Part shown: one piece after another, positions 24,087-32,602 of the stretch | Layout: each line of letters opens with the position of its first letter | Numbering within the stretch: the first letter of the stretch is position 1 | NCBI GenBank assembly: GCA_945870465.1 | Contig: CAMBSS010000018.1 | Span: 1-38,984 of the forward strand | Source: Bordetella parapertussis | Lineage (GTDB): Bacteria; Pseudomonadota; Gammaproteobacteria; Burkholderiales; SG8-41 | Reading direction: 5' to 3' | Length of the DNA stretch: 38,984 nt | The notes under the pieces: model-generated | What the model saw: only the letters and a program-made list of their open reading frames with translations | What the model was told of the DNA's origin: nothing | Database searches by the model: none | Program-made: the position numbers and the translations under genes

Positions 24087-25007
24087 CTAGCCATCGCGTT
24101 TCAGCACCTCTGCAATAGCGGCTGCCGGCACCTTGATGCTGACGCCCGCGCGTTCTTCCTGCAGCAGCATGGGCACGCGCGAGTCGCGCCCCTCCCAGCC
24201 GCGGTTCAGCGCTTCGCTCATTTCGGCGCGCGTGAGTTCCGCGATGCGCATAGGCACGCCGATTTCGCGCCCGAGTTCGGTTGCCAGCATGACGTCCTTA
24301 TAGGCGAGCTTCAGCGCGAAATCCGGCGGCTCGAAACTGCCCTGCAGGAACTGCTTGCCGAGGCGGTCGAAAGTGCGTTGGCGGCCGAGCGAGCATTGCC
24401 GTACCGCCGACCACAACGCGAGCGGTTCGACGCCGCCCTTGACGCCCATCGTGAACACTTCGGCAAGCGCGGTCTGGATCGCGTAGCCGGCCATGTTGTG
24501 CACGAGCTTCGCGATCGTGCCGGCGCCGATCGCGCCGATGTAAATGACCTGGTCGCCGATGGCGTCAAGCGCGGGCTTGAATTTGTCGAACACAGCCTTG
24601 TCGCCGCCGATGAGGAGAGCCAGCTTGCCGGTTTTGGCGCCGGCAGGGCCGCCGCTGACCGGCGCGTCGAGCATCGCGAGCCCTTTGGCGGCGAAGCGCG
24701 CGTGCAGCTTGCGTACCACCGTGGGTGAATTGGTCGACAGGTCGAACCATGCGCTGCCCGGTTTCATGTGCTCGAGCAGGATTTCGGCGACGGCCTCGAC
24801 TTCGCGCGGCCCAGGCAGAGACGTAAATATGACTTCGGAATGCTCGGCGATCTCGCGCGGCCCGTTCGCCCAAGTAGCACCCGCTTTCAGATGTGGCGCC
24901 GCCGCATCGCGCCGCAGGTCGTGGACGGCCACTTCGTGTTCCTTCGCCTGCAGGTTGAGCGCCATTGAAGCCCCCATCGTTCCCAAGCCTATGAATCCCG
25001 CGCGCAT
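24087..25007 (-). CDS. NAD(P)-dependent 3-hydroxyisobutyrate-dehydrogenase-family oxidoreductase
   Basis: This 306-residue protein starts MRAGFIGLGTMGASMALNLQ, the dinucleotide-binding GxGxxG. It has FDLSTNSPTVV, the substrate motif LDAPVSGGPAGA and the catalytic-Lys segment GAGTIAKLVHNM, followed by a helical C-terminal domain ending EERAGVSIKVPAAAIAEVLK. It oxidises small beta-hydroxyacids such as 3-hydroxyisobutyrate, glycerate/tartronate semialdehyde or 2-(hydroxymethyl)glutarate. All family motifs are intact, unlike the more divergent copy fused to the aminotransferase at 13402-15711. The ribosome site AAAGGT is modest. It runs opposite to the ABC-type binding protein gene that starts 132 bp away. 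Confidence 0.92.
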   Translation of the reverse strand: MRAGFIGLGTMGASMALNLQAKEHEVAVHDLRRDAAAPHLKAGATWANGPREIAEHSEVIFTSLPGPREVEAVAEILLEHMKPGSAWFDLSTNSPTVVRKLHARFAAKGLAMLDAPVSGGPAGAKTGKLALLIGGDKAVFDKFKPALDAIGDQVIYIGAIGAGTIAKLVHNMAGYAIQTALAEVFTMGVKGGVEPLALWSAVRQCSLGRQRTFDRLGKQFLQGSFEPPDFALKLAYKDVMLATELGREIGVPMRIAELTRAEMSEALNRGWEGRDSRVPMLLQEERAGVSIKVPAAAIAEVLKRDG

Positions 25008-25139
25008 GATGATTGACCTTTCGAATTTGAAATAAAAGATTAGCGGATTGCCGGTGCCGCCGCGTCTGCAGGCGCGTCGCGGCGCGAGGCTGCAATATTA
25101 CACGGCAAATCGGCTATGATGGCGGCAGGAGGAACAACC

Positions 25140-26147
25140 ATGACGACAAGACTCGCCGCAGCCGTATGCGGAGCGCTGCTTTTGCACGGCCTCGCTGCGG
25201 CCGCCGAAGTACAGGAACTCAAAATACCGAAAGGCGCCGGCGGCATTGGTTTTCTCCCGCTGCTGGTGATGGAGCAGCAGAAAATCATCGAGAAGCACGC
25301 GGCGCTGCTCGGTCACAAGACGCTCAAGGTGACGTACGCCAACCTCGGCGGCCCTGCCGTCGTCAACGATGCGCTGCTATCGGGCGCCGCGCACATGGCG
25401 CCGGCCGGGCCTCCCGCGTTCCTGTTTTTGTGGGACCGCTCGCGCGACAACGCGCAGATCACCGGTATTGCCGCGATGAGTTCGCTGCCGATGTATTTGA
25501 ACACCACCAATCCGAACATCAAGGCGCTGCGCGACATCACCGAAAAAGACAAAATGGCGGTCACCGCCGTCAAGGTCTCGATCCCGTCGATCATCATGCA
25601 GATGGCCGCGCGCAAGGAGTTCGGCGACAAGGAAATCTTCCGCTACGACAAATTTACCGTCGGCTTGCCGCATCCCGACGGCGTGGCGGCGATATTGTCG
25701 GGCATCAGCGAGATCAACCTGCATTTCACTTCGCCGCCGTTCGTAGCGCGCGAGCTGAAAGATCCGCGCGTGCGTACCATATTGTCGACCGACGAGGTGA
25801 TGGGCGGGGCGACCACCTTTACCATGCTCTATACAACCAAAAAATTCCGCGATGAGAACCCGGTTACGTACAAGGCGATCGTGCGCGCCGTCAAGGAGGC
25901 CATCGATTACATCAACAAGGACAGGCGCGGTGCGGCGCAGGCCTACTTCGATTCGATCGGCGGCAAAGGTGAAACCATAGAAGAGATCATGGCGACGCTG
26001 GGCGACCCCAAGAACGTGATCACCATGGTGCCGCAAAATACGTTCAAGTACGCGCAGTTCATGCACGAAATAGGGTCGCTGAAGAACAAGGCGGCGTCGT
26101 GGAAAGACCTGTTCTTCCCCGAGATCCACGATTTGCCGGGCAATTAA
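25140..26147 (+). CDS. ABC-type (NitT/TauT-like) substrate-binding protein
   Basis: This 335-residue protein has the signal peptide MTTRLAAAVCGALLLHGLAA. The mature start is VQELKIPKGAGGIGFLPLLV, then GGPAVVNDALLSGAAHMAPA, the pattern of NMT1/THI5-like ABC binding proteins. It carries YDKFTVGLPHPDGVAAILSG and a C-terminal helix region (VTYKAIVRAVKEAIDYINKD). It should capture a small organic or sulfonate-type solute in the periplasm. No permease or ATPase gene is adjacent, so it must work with components encoded elsewhere. The frame opens at 25116, but AGGAGG at 25127-25132 selects the ATG at 25140. Confidence 0.9.
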   Translation: MTTRLAAAVCGALLLHGLAAAAEVQELKIPKGAGGIGFLPLLVMEQQKIIEKHAALLGHKTLKVTYANLGGPAVVNDALLSGAAHMAPAGPPAFLFLWDRSRDNAQITGIAAMSSLPMYLNTTNPNIKALRDITEKDKMAVTAVKVSIPSIIMQMAARKEFGDKEIFRYDKFTVGLPHPDGVAAILSGISEINLHFTSPPFVARELKDPRVRTILSTDEVMGGATTFTMLYTTKKFRDENPVTYKAIVRAVKEAIDYINKDRRGAAQAYFDSIGGKGETIEEIMATLGDPKNVITMVPQNTFKYAQFMHEIGSLKNKAASWKDLFFPEIHDLPGN

Positions 26148-26194
26148 AAGTCGACAGGGCGTCATCCACGGCAAGGCCGTGAATTCCGAACGCG

Positions 26195-26443
26195 GTGCTG
26201 CCGCGCACTTTCGATTTCGGCTTTCCGATTGCCGGCGCGTTCAAGGACATCGGGCTCGCGATCGACGAATGTCAGGCAATGGGTTTGCCCATGCAGGTCG
26301 GCTGCGCTGCGCGCCAGCTCTGGCAATTTGCCTACGCGCAGGGCGGCGCGAAGCGGGACATGACTACGCTCATCACCTATCTCGAAGCGTGGGCAGGGGT
26401 GGAAGTCAAAGGCAAAGCGGCGAGGGCAAAGCGTTCGAAATGA
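26195..26443 (+). pseudogene. C-terminal remnant of a 3-hydroxyacid dehydrogenase
   Basis: The frame reads FDFGFPIAGAFKDIGLAIDE, then QAMGLPMQVGCAARQLWQFA, AQGGAKRDMTTLI and TYLEAWAGVEVKGKA. This matches the helical C-terminal domain of the hydroxyisobutyrate-dehydrogenase family: KD-x-x-LA, a Gly-Pro step, then a G-x-x-x-x-D motif. The NAD-binding half and catalytic Lys are missing. No ribosome site or ATG fits. It fills the gap between the ABC-type binding protein and the Bug gene and is a leftover of a deleted gene. Confidence 0.7.
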
Positions 26444-26471
26444 TGCGGTAACCACAGCGAGGAGAAAGACC

Positions 26472-27437
26472 ATGCGGCTCGTGATAAAAATGTTGGTCAT
26501 AGCGCTTGCATTGATCGCGGCGCCACTGCGCGCGGCGGACGACTACCCGACGCGGCCGGTACGCTGGATAGTGCCTGCGCCGCCAGGCGGCGGGACCGAT
26601 GCGGTCGGGCGCATCGTCGGCGCCAAACTCTCCGAGGTGTGGAAACAGCAGGTCGTCATCGACAACCGGGGCGGTGCGCAGGGTGGACTCGGCACCGCGC
26701 TGGGCGCCAAGGCGGCGCCCGACGGTTACACCATCACGTTTGCGTACACCGGGCCGGTCGCGGTGAATCCGCATCTCTACAACAATCCAGGCTACGACTC
26801 GCTGCGCGATTTCGCCGCCATCTCGCGGCTGACCCAGCAGCCGATGATCATGACCGCGCATCCTTCGATGCCGTTTACGAATTTCAGGGAACTCGCAGCC
26901 TATGCGAAGCAGAATCCCGGCAAACTGACTTTTGCGTCGAGCGCAGCGGGCCAGCAGCTCGCGGGCGAACTCTTCAAGCTCACCGCTGGCGTCGACATGG
27001 TGCATATTCCGTACAAAGGCGCGGGGCCCGCGGTGCTCGATCTGCTCGGTGGCAATGTGAACACGATGGTGTCAAACCCGACTTCGGTGGTGCCGTACAT
27101 CAAGTCCGGTAAATTGCGCGCACTGGGCATCATGGGCGCCAAGCGCATAGATGCGCTGCCCGACGTGCCGGCTGCGGCCGAAGCAGGCTTCCCGGATCTT
27201 GCCACGGTCAACGAGTGGTACGGCGTGCTGGCCCCGGCGGCAACGCCGCGCCCGGTGGTGAATGCGCTCAACGCCGGCATACTGCGCGCGCTGCAGTCGC
27301 CCGACGTGTTGCAGCGCCTGCAGGCGCTCGGCATGAATGCCGCGCCCAGCACGCCCGCGGAATTCGACAAGCAGATCCGCGAGGACTACGCGCTGTGGGG
27401 AAAAGTCGTGAAACTTTCCGGAGCCAAGGCGGACTAA
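26472..27437 (+). CDS. Bug/TctC-family substrate-binding protein
   Basis: This 321-residue protein has the signal peptide MRLVIKMLVIALALIAAPLR, then YPTRPVRWIVPAPPGGGTDA, VIDNRGGAQGGLGTAL, PDGYTITFAYTG, QQLAGELFKLTAG, DMVHIPYKGAGPAVLDLLGG, SGKLRALGIMG, LPDVPAAAEAGFPDL and EWYGVLAPAATPRP. It is a complete Bug protein with a less common AGQQLAGELF segment in the hinge region. GAGGAGAAAGACC precedes the ATG. It is followed by a clear intrinsic terminator, so this is the end of a transcript. The two genes upstream are an orphan ABC-type binding protein and a dead dehydrogenase. Confidence 0.95.
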   Translation: MRLVIKMLVIALALIAAPLRAADDYPTRPVRWIVPAPPGGGTDAVGRIVGAKLSEVWKQQVVIDNRGGAQGGLGTALGAKAAPDGYTITFAYTGPVAVNPHLYNNPGYDSLRDFAAISRLTQQPMIMTAHPSMPFTNFRELAAYAKQNPGKLTFASSAAGQQLAGELFKLTAGVDMVHIPYKGAGPAVLDLLGGNVNTMVSNPTSVVPYIKSGKLRALGIMGAKRIDALPDVPAAAEAGFPDLATVNEWYGVLAPAATPRPVVNALNAGILRALQSPDVLQRLQALGMNAAPSTPAEFDKQIREDYALWGKVVKLSGAKAD

Positions 27438-27464
27438 CCAAAGTTAGTCGCATAAATTGCATCC

Positions 27465-27493
27465 CGGCGCCGCTCATCCGGCGCCGTTTTTTT
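27465..27493 (+). terminator. Intrinsic terminator after Bug gene
   Basis: A perfect 8-bp stem cggcgccg (27465-27472), loop ctcatc, cggcgccg (27479-27486), is followed by seven T (27487-27493). It lies 28 bp after the stop of the Bug gene and is the clearest Rho-independent terminator in the window. Confidence 0.92.
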
Positions 27494-27577
27494 GCGCCCT
27501 TGGCGGGGGTTTTTGCATCCGCTGGCGCCGTTGCTGCGTAGAATCCAATGTCTGCACTTTTCGGATAAAAAATCTTG

Positions 27578-28462
27578 ATGCATAGAATAAGCGTTTTTGT
27601 CGTTGTTATTGCGTGCGCTGCGGGGCTGGCCGGGTGTTCGGTGCTCGGCATTGTCGATGCGCTGACGCCCACGGATACCTATTTGGCAACCGAAAATCTC
27701 GTTTACGGCTCGGAGCCGCGCGAGATGCTGGATGTTTATCAGCCTCGCCCGTCGGAAGCAGTACCTCCCCCGCGCGACGGCTACCCGGTCGTGGTGTTTT
27801 TCTATGGTGGCACCTGGCGCGGCGGCGAGCGCAGGGAATACCGGTTCATCGGTGAAGCGCTGGCGGCGCGCGGCATTGTCGCCATCGTCGCCGACTACCG
27901 GTTGTATCCGCAAGTGCGTTACCCGGATTTCCTGACTGACGGCGCGCGTGCAGTAGCGTGGGCGCAGCGCGAGGCGGCGCGTTACGGTGGCGACATCAAG
28001 CGCCTGCATGTAATGGGATACAGCTCTGGCGCCTACAACGCAGCTATGCTGGCGCTGGATCCGCGCTGGCTGAAAGCGGAGGGCCTCGCGCCGTCTGCGC
28101 TGGCAGGCTGGATCGGACTGGCCGGGCCATATGATTTCCTGCCGATGACGAACGTCGGGGCGCAGCCGGTATTCAATCATCCCGATTATCCGGCGGGCTC
28201 GCAGCCCATAGACTATGTCACGCGTGCCGCGCCGCGCACTTTTCTCGGCGCGCCCGAGAAGGACGATGTCGTCAACCCGGAACGCAATACGCGGCAGCTC
28301 GCGGACAAACTGGGTGCGGCCGGCGTAAACGTCACGCTCAGGATATATCCGCGCACAAGCCACGTCTCGCTGCTCGGTGCCTTCGCCCGGCCGCTGCGCA
28401 CGCTGGGGCCCGTGCTCGAAGACGTGGCCGCGTTCGTGCGCGGCGACGGTGCGGCGCAATAA
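27578..28462 (+). CDS. Lipoprotein alpha/beta hydrolase (BD-FAE/esterase type)
   Basis: This 294-residue protein has a lipoprotein signal, VFVVVIACAAGLAGCSVLG, with lipobox LAGC, so it should be membrane-attached on the periplasmic side. The hydrolase domain shows YPVVVFFYGGTWRGGERREY (HGG-type oxyanion loop with Tyr for His), VAIVADYRLYPQ, RLHVMGYSSGAYNAAMLA (nucleophile GYSSG) and LRIYPRTSHVSLL (catalytic His). It resembles carboxylesterases of the kynurenine-formamidase/BD-FAE group. TTG at 27575 directly precedes the ATG at 27578, which is preferred. DoxX-like gene 28481 follows after 18 bp, so they are probably co-transcribed. Confidence 0.9.
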   Translation: MHRISVFVVVIACAAGLAGCSVLGIVDALTPTDTYLATENLVYGSEPREMLDVYQPRPSEAVPPPRDGYPVVVFFYGGTWRGGERREYRFIGEALAARGIVAIVADYRLYPQVRYPDFLTDGARAVAWAQREAARYGGDIKRLHVMGYSSGAYNAAMLALDPRWLKAEGLAPSALAGWIGLAGPYDFLPMTNVGAQPVFNHPDYPAGSQPIDYVTRAAPRTFLGAPEKDDVVNPERNTRQLADKLGAAGVNVTLRIYPRTSHVSLLGAFARPLRTLGPVLEDVAAFVRGDGAAQ

Positions 28463-28480
28463 ATTACAACGTGCAACTCG

Positions 28481-28861
28481 ATGGGGCGAGCGCGTGAAAT
28501 ATTGAAATGGGTGCTCGGCATCAGCTTTACGCTGGCCGGCGCCAATCACTTCGCGCACACCGATTTTTACGTTAGCATCATGCCGCCGTACCTGCCGTGG
28601 CATGCGGCGCTGGTATACGTGAGCGGCGTTGCTGAAATGATGCTCGGCATTCTGCTGCTGTTCCGCCGCACCGAGAAGTTGGCGGCATGGGGCATGGTCG
28701 CGCTGATCATCGCCGTCACTCCGGCCAACGTGCAGATGGCAATCCATCCAGAGCACTATCCGGGCTACAGTCCGACCGCGTTGTGGGTGCGTCTCGCGTT
28801 GCAGGCCGTGCTGATTGCTTGGGCGTTCTGGTACACGCGGCCGCCGGGTAGCGGCCGATAG
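28481..28861 (+). CDS. DoxX-like small membrane protein
   Basis: This 126-residue protein has four hydrophobic segments: ILKWVLGISFTLAGANHF, PPYLPWHAALVYVSGVAEMM with LGILLLF, LAAWGMVALIIAVTPANVQM, and LWVRLALQAVLIAWAFWYT. The GANHF and SGVAEMMLGI motifs fit the DoxX/DUF417-like superfamily of inner-membrane proteins, some of which are linked to thiol redox or quinone chemistry. No ribosome site is obvious. It lies 18 bp after the esterase gene. Function cannot be inferred. Confidence 0.85.
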   Translation: MGRAREILKWVLGISFTLAGANHFAHTDFYVSIMPPYLPWHAALVYVSGVAEMMLGILLLFRRTEKLAAWGMVALIIAVTPANVQMAIHPEHYPGYSPTALWVRLALQAVLIAWAFWYTRPPGSGR

Positions 28862-28961
28862 GTTGCGGCATTTTCGCTTGCGGGTAGGTGCCGGCGCGGA
28901 CGCCTGCATTTTGCACATAAAGGCTCTATTGACTTGGATGGCGAATTCATTGAATATCTAG

Positions 28962-28973
28962 TTGTCTATACAA
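28962..28973. promoter_or_regulatory. Candidate GntR/HutC-type operator, possible promoter
   Basis: The half-symmetric ttgtctatacaa sits 13 bp before the GTG of the regulator gene. TTGT and ACAA arms flank a 4-bp centre, which fits the operators of HutC-type GntR regulators. A -35-like ttgact at 28929-28934 lies upstream, and its best -10 (gaatat at 28952) is weak. The site suggests self-repression relieved by a pathway effector. Confidence 0.5.
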
Positions 28974-28986
28974 TTAAGATCAAACC

Positions 28987-29748
28987 GTGAATTTCCTCTC
29001 GGTTAGCGCATTGCCTACTCTTGAACCAGGCGGAATGCCGCTGCATGTCCAGATCGCCGAAGGGCTTCTACGGCTGATCTCGATGGAGGGCAAGAAAGCG
29101 ATCGGGAAATTGCTGCCCTCCGAGACCGACTGCGTCGAACACTTCGGTGTCAGCCGACTCACCGTGCGCCAAGCCATGTCGTCGCTGCATTCGCGCGGAA
29201 TAATCGCGCGCCGCCGCGGCCGCGGTACTTTCGTTACGGGCTTGCCACTCGACCATGACATAGGCCGCGCTTTTGAGGATGAAATGCGCGCGGGCGGCCA
29301 CAATTCCACCGTGCGTCTGCTCGAGTGGAAGCGCGTGCCGATGCCGGAAGAGATTGCCCAGATATTCAAATTCGAAGACACGTCGGAAATCTACCGTCTG
29401 CGCAGGCTGCGACTCATCGACGGCAAGATCCGCAGCCTGGAAGAGCGCTATATACCGACTGTCATAGGTGATCGGATTTCGGCAAGCGAGCTCAATACGC
29501 AATCACTCTTTACGCTGCTGCGAAAATTGACCGGAGAAAAGCAGGCAAACATGCGGTTTGTGGTGAGCGTGGGCAGCGCGGATGCGGCGCTTGCGAAGAT
29601 GCTCAAGGTGCCACGCAGAACCACGCTCGTTGTTCGCAAGAACACGTGCTATTTCCACAACGACCGTCCGCTTATGCATGGCACCGTCAGATTTGTCGCG
29701 CGCAACTACCAATTCAGGTTCAATGTCCGCATGGACCTGACACCGTAG
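28987..29748 (+). CDS. GntR-family regulator, HutC/UTRA type
   Basis: This 253-residue protein has a winged helix-turn-helix at about residues 15-85: GMPLHVQIAEGLLRLI, KLLPSETDCVEHFGVSRLTV and the wing IIARRRGRGTFVTG. A UTRA effector domain (about 100-245) follows, with EIYRLRRLRLIDGKIRSLEE, an ERYIP segment and a C-terminal NDRPLMHGTVRFVARNYQFR. UTRA domains sense small molecules such as carboxylates or urocanate. It starts with GTG (28987), preceded by a palindrome that is probably its own operator. It faces the Bug-dioxygenase-SDR array that starts at 29831, so it is the likely switch for that array. Confidence 0.93.
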   Translation: MNFLSVSALPTLEPGGMPLHVQIAEGLLRLISMEGKKAIGKLLPSETDCVEHFGVSRLTVRQAMSSLHSRGIIARRRGRGTFVTGLPLDHDIGRAFEDEMRAGGHNSTVRLLEWKRVPMPEEIAQIFKFEDTSEIYRLRRLRLIDGKIRSLEERYIPTVIGDRISASELNTQSLFTLLRKLTGEKQANMRFVVSVGSADAALAKMLKVPRRTTLVVRKNTCYFHNDRPLMHGTVRFVARNYQFRFNVRMDLTP

Positions 29749-29830
29749 CGGCAGTGCTGCGGAGAATATGCCAGATGCGGCCTTGCCGAATGTTGCTTGA
29801 TCAATCCCGGTTTGAATTGAGAGGTTCCTG

Positions 29831-30808
29831 ATGAAGGTAATGCTGCGTTACAGGGTCATGTTCGCGCTGTTGTTGACGGCGCTGTGCCCGGCCGGCGCCT
29901 GGTGCCAGTCGTGGCCCGCGAAGCCAGTGAAAATGATCGTCCCGTATGCGCCGGGCGGCGGAGCGGATATTACGGCGCGTGTCGTGGCGCAGATACTGAC
30001 GGCTCGTCTGGGCCAGCAGGTGCTGGTCGACAATCGCGCCGGCGGCGGCGGCAACATCGCGACGGAACTGGTCGTCAAGTCGCCGCCTGACGGTTATACG
30101 ATCTACATGGGGACCGTCGGGCAGGTTTGTATCAATCAGCACATGTACGACAAGCTGCCGTTCGACCCGGTCAGGGATCTCGCGCCCATCACGCCGGCCG
30201 GGCTTCCCGTGAACGTGCTAAACGTGCACCCTTCGATACCTGCAAAAAACGTCAGGGAATTGATCGCGCTTGCAAAAGCGCAGCCGGACAAGCTCAATTT
30301 CGCGACCGGCGGCATGGGCGCGTCGGATCACATGGCGACCGAGCTTTTCATGAGCATGACCGGGACGCGGATGGTACATGTGCCCTATAAGGGTGGCGGG
30401 CCCGCGATCATTGACCTCATCGCCGGCAATGTGGACCTGGGATTTTCGACGATGGCCACGGCGATCGGGCCGATCAAGACCGGCCGGCTGCGTGCCTTGG
30501 GAGTCACTTCCGGAAAGCGCTTCGAACTGCTGCCTGATGTGCCAACGATTGCAGAGGGTGGAGTGAAAGGTTACGAGTCGGTGGCATGGTACGGATTATT
30601 TGCGCCGACCGGCACCTCTGGCGATATCATCAAGCGGCTAAATACGGAAACCGTGGCCATTCTGCAAATGGAAGACGTGCGCAAGCGCCTGACCGAGCTT
30701 GGCATCATTCCCGTATCGAGCACCGCGGAAGCATTTGCGGCTTACGTCCAGAGCGAGACCGCCAGGTGGGGGAAACTGGTCCGCGCCAACGGCATCAAGG
30801 CACAGTGA
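29831..30808 (+). CDS. Bug/TctC-family substrate-binding protein
   Basis: This 325-residue protein has the signal peptide YRVMFALLLTALCPAGAWCQ, then WPAKPVKMIVPYAPGGGADI, LVDNRAGGGGNIATEL, PDGYTIYMGTVG, DHMATELFMSMTG, MVHVPYKGGGPAIIDLIAGN, TGRLRALGVTS, LPDVPTIAEGGVKGY and AWYGLFAPTGTSGD. The GAGAGG ribosome site is followed by the ATG. It is the first gene after the GntR regulator (82-bp gap) and the head of a same-strand array of six genes, so it is probably the primary receptor for the compound processed by the enzymes that follow. Confidence 0.95.
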   Translation: MKVMLRYRVMFALLLTALCPAGAWCQSWPAKPVKMIVPYAPGGGADITARVVAQILTARLGQQVLVDNRAGGGGNIATELVVKSPPDGYTIYMGTVGQVCINQHMYDKLPFDPVRDLAPITPAGLPVNVLNVHPSIPAKNVRELIALAKAQPDKLNFATGGMGASDHMATELFMSMTGTRMVHVPYKGGGPAIIDLIAGNVDLGFSTMATAIGPIKTGRLRALGVTSGKRFELLPDVPTIAEGGVKGYESVAWYGLFAPTGTSGDIIKRLNTETVAILQMEDVRKRLTELGIIPVSSTAEAFAAYVQSETARWGKLVRANGIKAQ

Positions 30809-30875
30809 AGAGGCCGGCTGCCAGTCGTGCATCCAAGTTAATGGATCGTTTGCGCCAATTGAGAGGAGACGATAA

Positions 30876-31775
30876 ATGACGACAGCAGTTGCCAAGCAAC
30901 CGGTGTCCGTGCGACCCAACGAGGCGCCGATTGGCGCAGAAATCACCGGCGTCGACTTGTCCGGAGACCTCGACGACGACAGTTTCCGCAAGATCCGGGA
31001 TGCGTATTACCGATATTCGCTGCTGATCATTCGCGGCCAGGCGATTTCCCCTGAGCAGCAAATCCGGTTTACCCGGCGTTTCGGCGATTTGCAACTGCAT
31101 CATTTGAAGCAATACGTGCTGCCGGAACATCCCGAAGTCCTGATGCTCTCCAATATCATGGAAAACGGCAGGACGATCGGTCTTGCCGATGCGGGCCGCG
31201 TTGCCGTCTGGCACACCGATCTCTCTTATCTGAAAGAACCCGTGGCCGGTTCCACGTTGTATGCGCTGGAAATCCCGTATGGCGATACGGGCGAGGTGCT
31301 CGGAGACACTATTTTTACGAGCACATTCGCGGCCTACGACGCGCTGTCGCCGGAATTGAAAAGCAAACTGGCAGGTCTGCGGGCGGTCCATAGGATGACC
31401 AAGGGTGGTTATGAAAGCGACAAAGAGAAGTCGGCGTCCAGGCTTCAGTACAGCGATGAGCAAAAAAAGAATTTTGCCGATATCGCGCATCCGATCGTCC
31501 GCACGCATCCGGTGACCGGCCGCAAGTGCATTTACATCAATCCGTTGTGTACTGACGGGATCGAAGGCATGCCCGACAGCGGGAGCCTGCCGTTGCTCGA
31601 GGAGCTTTACGCGCATTGCACGCGGCCGGAGTTTACTTACCGGCATAAATGGCGCAAAGGCGATCTGCTGATGTGGGACAACTGTTCCGCTTTGCACCTC
31701 GCGGTCATGGATTATGCATTGCCCCAGCGCCGTTTGATGCACCGGATTACCCTGAAAGGCGCTGTACCCTTCTAA
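30876..31775 (+). CDS. TauD/TfdA-family Fe(II)/2-oxoglutarate dioxygenase
   Basis: This 299-residue protein has the motif RVAVWHTDLSYL (His113, Asp115). A distal His lies in MWDNCSALHLAVMDY (His274), and a 2-oxoglutarate-binding Arg lies in QRRLMHRITLKG (about Arg290). The N-terminal GAEITGVDLSGDLDDDSFRK is typical of TauD and the TfdA/AtsK group, and DDDSFRKIRDAYYRYSLLII is the usual early helix and strand. These enzymes open C-S, C-O or C-H bonds of sulfonates, aryloxyalkanoates or alkyl sulfates. DNC replaces the frequent DNR before the distal His. GAGAGGAGACGATAA precedes the ATG. Only 38 bp separate its stop from the SDR gene. Confidence 0.94.
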   Translation: MTTAVAKQPVSVRPNEAPIGAEITGVDLSGDLDDDSFRKIRDAYYRYSLLIIRGQAISPEQQIRFTRRFGDLQLHHLKQYVLPEHPEVLMLSNIMENGRTIGLADAGRVAVWHTDLSYLKEPVAGSTLYALEIPYGDTGEVLGDTIFTSTFAAYDALSPELKSKLAGLRAVHRMTKGGYESDKEKSASRLQYSDEQKKNFADIAHPIVRTHPVTGRKCIYINPLCTDGIEGMPDSGSLPLLEELYAHCTRPEFTYRHKWRKGDLLMWDNCSALHLAVMDYALPQRRLMHRITLKGAVPF

Positions 31776-31813
31776 CAACCTTCGTCTTTTGCAAAGGCGC
31801 AACTGGATATCAC

Positions 31814-32587
31814 ATGAGCTCAATGAAAGATTTGGTCAGTATCGTAACCGGCGCGTCAACTCCCAACGGGATAGGCAATGCCATCGCAAAGCGGTTTGCC
31901 GAGGCTGGCGCGTCGGTGTTTCTGGTCGCCGAGGGGACCACAGCCCAGCTCGAACTGGCGCGGCAGGAATGCATGAAGTACCCGGGCGCGGGACGCATCG
32001 AATACGGTGTTTTCGATCTCGCCGAACCCGGCGCTGCGGAAAGAATGGTCGAAGAAGGGCGCAAAAGATTCGGCAGGATCGACGTCCTCGTCAACAACGC
32101 CGGCATACGTTCGTACCAGAAGTTTGGCGATTTCTCGCGCGCCGACTTCGAGAAATCCGTTGCGGTCAACCTCGCAGCCCCTTTTTTTGCAAGCCAGGCC
32201 GTCCTGCCCGTCATGCGCGGACAAGGCGGCGGTCGCATCATCAATATAGCCAGTCAACTTGGGCGGGTGACCTTCGAAAAGCGCGCGCTCTACGGACTGA
32301 CGAAAGCCGCGCTGATTCATCTGACCAAGTCGATGGCGCTCGAGCTCGGGAAGGAAGGTATCGTGGTCAATTCAATCAGTCCGGGGCCGGTCAAGACCCA
32401 GCCCGTTCTCGACCGCATGCAGGAGGACCCCGCAGACGCGCAGCGGCGCATCGATAGTTACATGCCGGCGGGCCGTTTCGGCGAGCCGGCAGAAATAGCG
32501 GACCTCGCCCTGTATCTGGCGACCACCAAAGCGACGTTTCTGCAGGGCGAGGACATCTGCATCGACGGCGGCTACACCATCCACTAG
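31814..32587 (+). CDS. Short-chain dehydrogenase/reductase
   Basis: This 257-residue protein has the cofactor motif SIVTGASTPNGIGNAIAKRF, IDVLVNNAGIRSY, the Ser of IINIASQLG, and YGLTKAALIHLTKSMALELG with the YxxxK pair. It ends in QGEDICIDGGYTIH. All SDR catalytic residues are present, and it should oxidise or reduce an alcohol or ketone with NAD(P). The frame is open from 31649, but that part overlaps the dioxygenase; the ATG at 31814 gives the normal length. A second ATG at 31823 is possible. It lies between the TauD dioxygenase and the next Bug gene in the regulated array. Confidence 0.93.
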   Translation: MSSMKDLVSIVTGASTPNGIGNAIAKRFAEAGASVFLVAEGTTAQLELARQECMKYPGAGRIEYGVFDLAEPGAAERMVEEGRKRFGRIDVLVNNAGIRSYQKFGDFSRADFEKSVAVNLAAPFFASQAVLPVMRGQGGGRIINIASQLGRVTFEKRALYGLTKAALIHLTKSMALELGKEGIVVNSISPGPVKTQPVLDRMQEDPADAQRRIDSYMPAGRFGEPAEIADLALYLATTKATFLQGEDICIDGGYTIH

Positions 32588-32602
32588 CCGGAGGACGACA
32601 GT

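Noticed and set aside
27434..28918. Minus-strand open frame (494 codons) opposite the esterase and DoxX-like genes
   Set aside because: It spans two well-supported plus-strand genes and a terminator and has the Arg-rich composition of antisense frames.
30795..31823. Minus-strand open frame (342 codons) opposite the TauD gene
   Set aside because: The plus-strand TauD motifs and ribosome site are strong; the minus frame has no family pattern.
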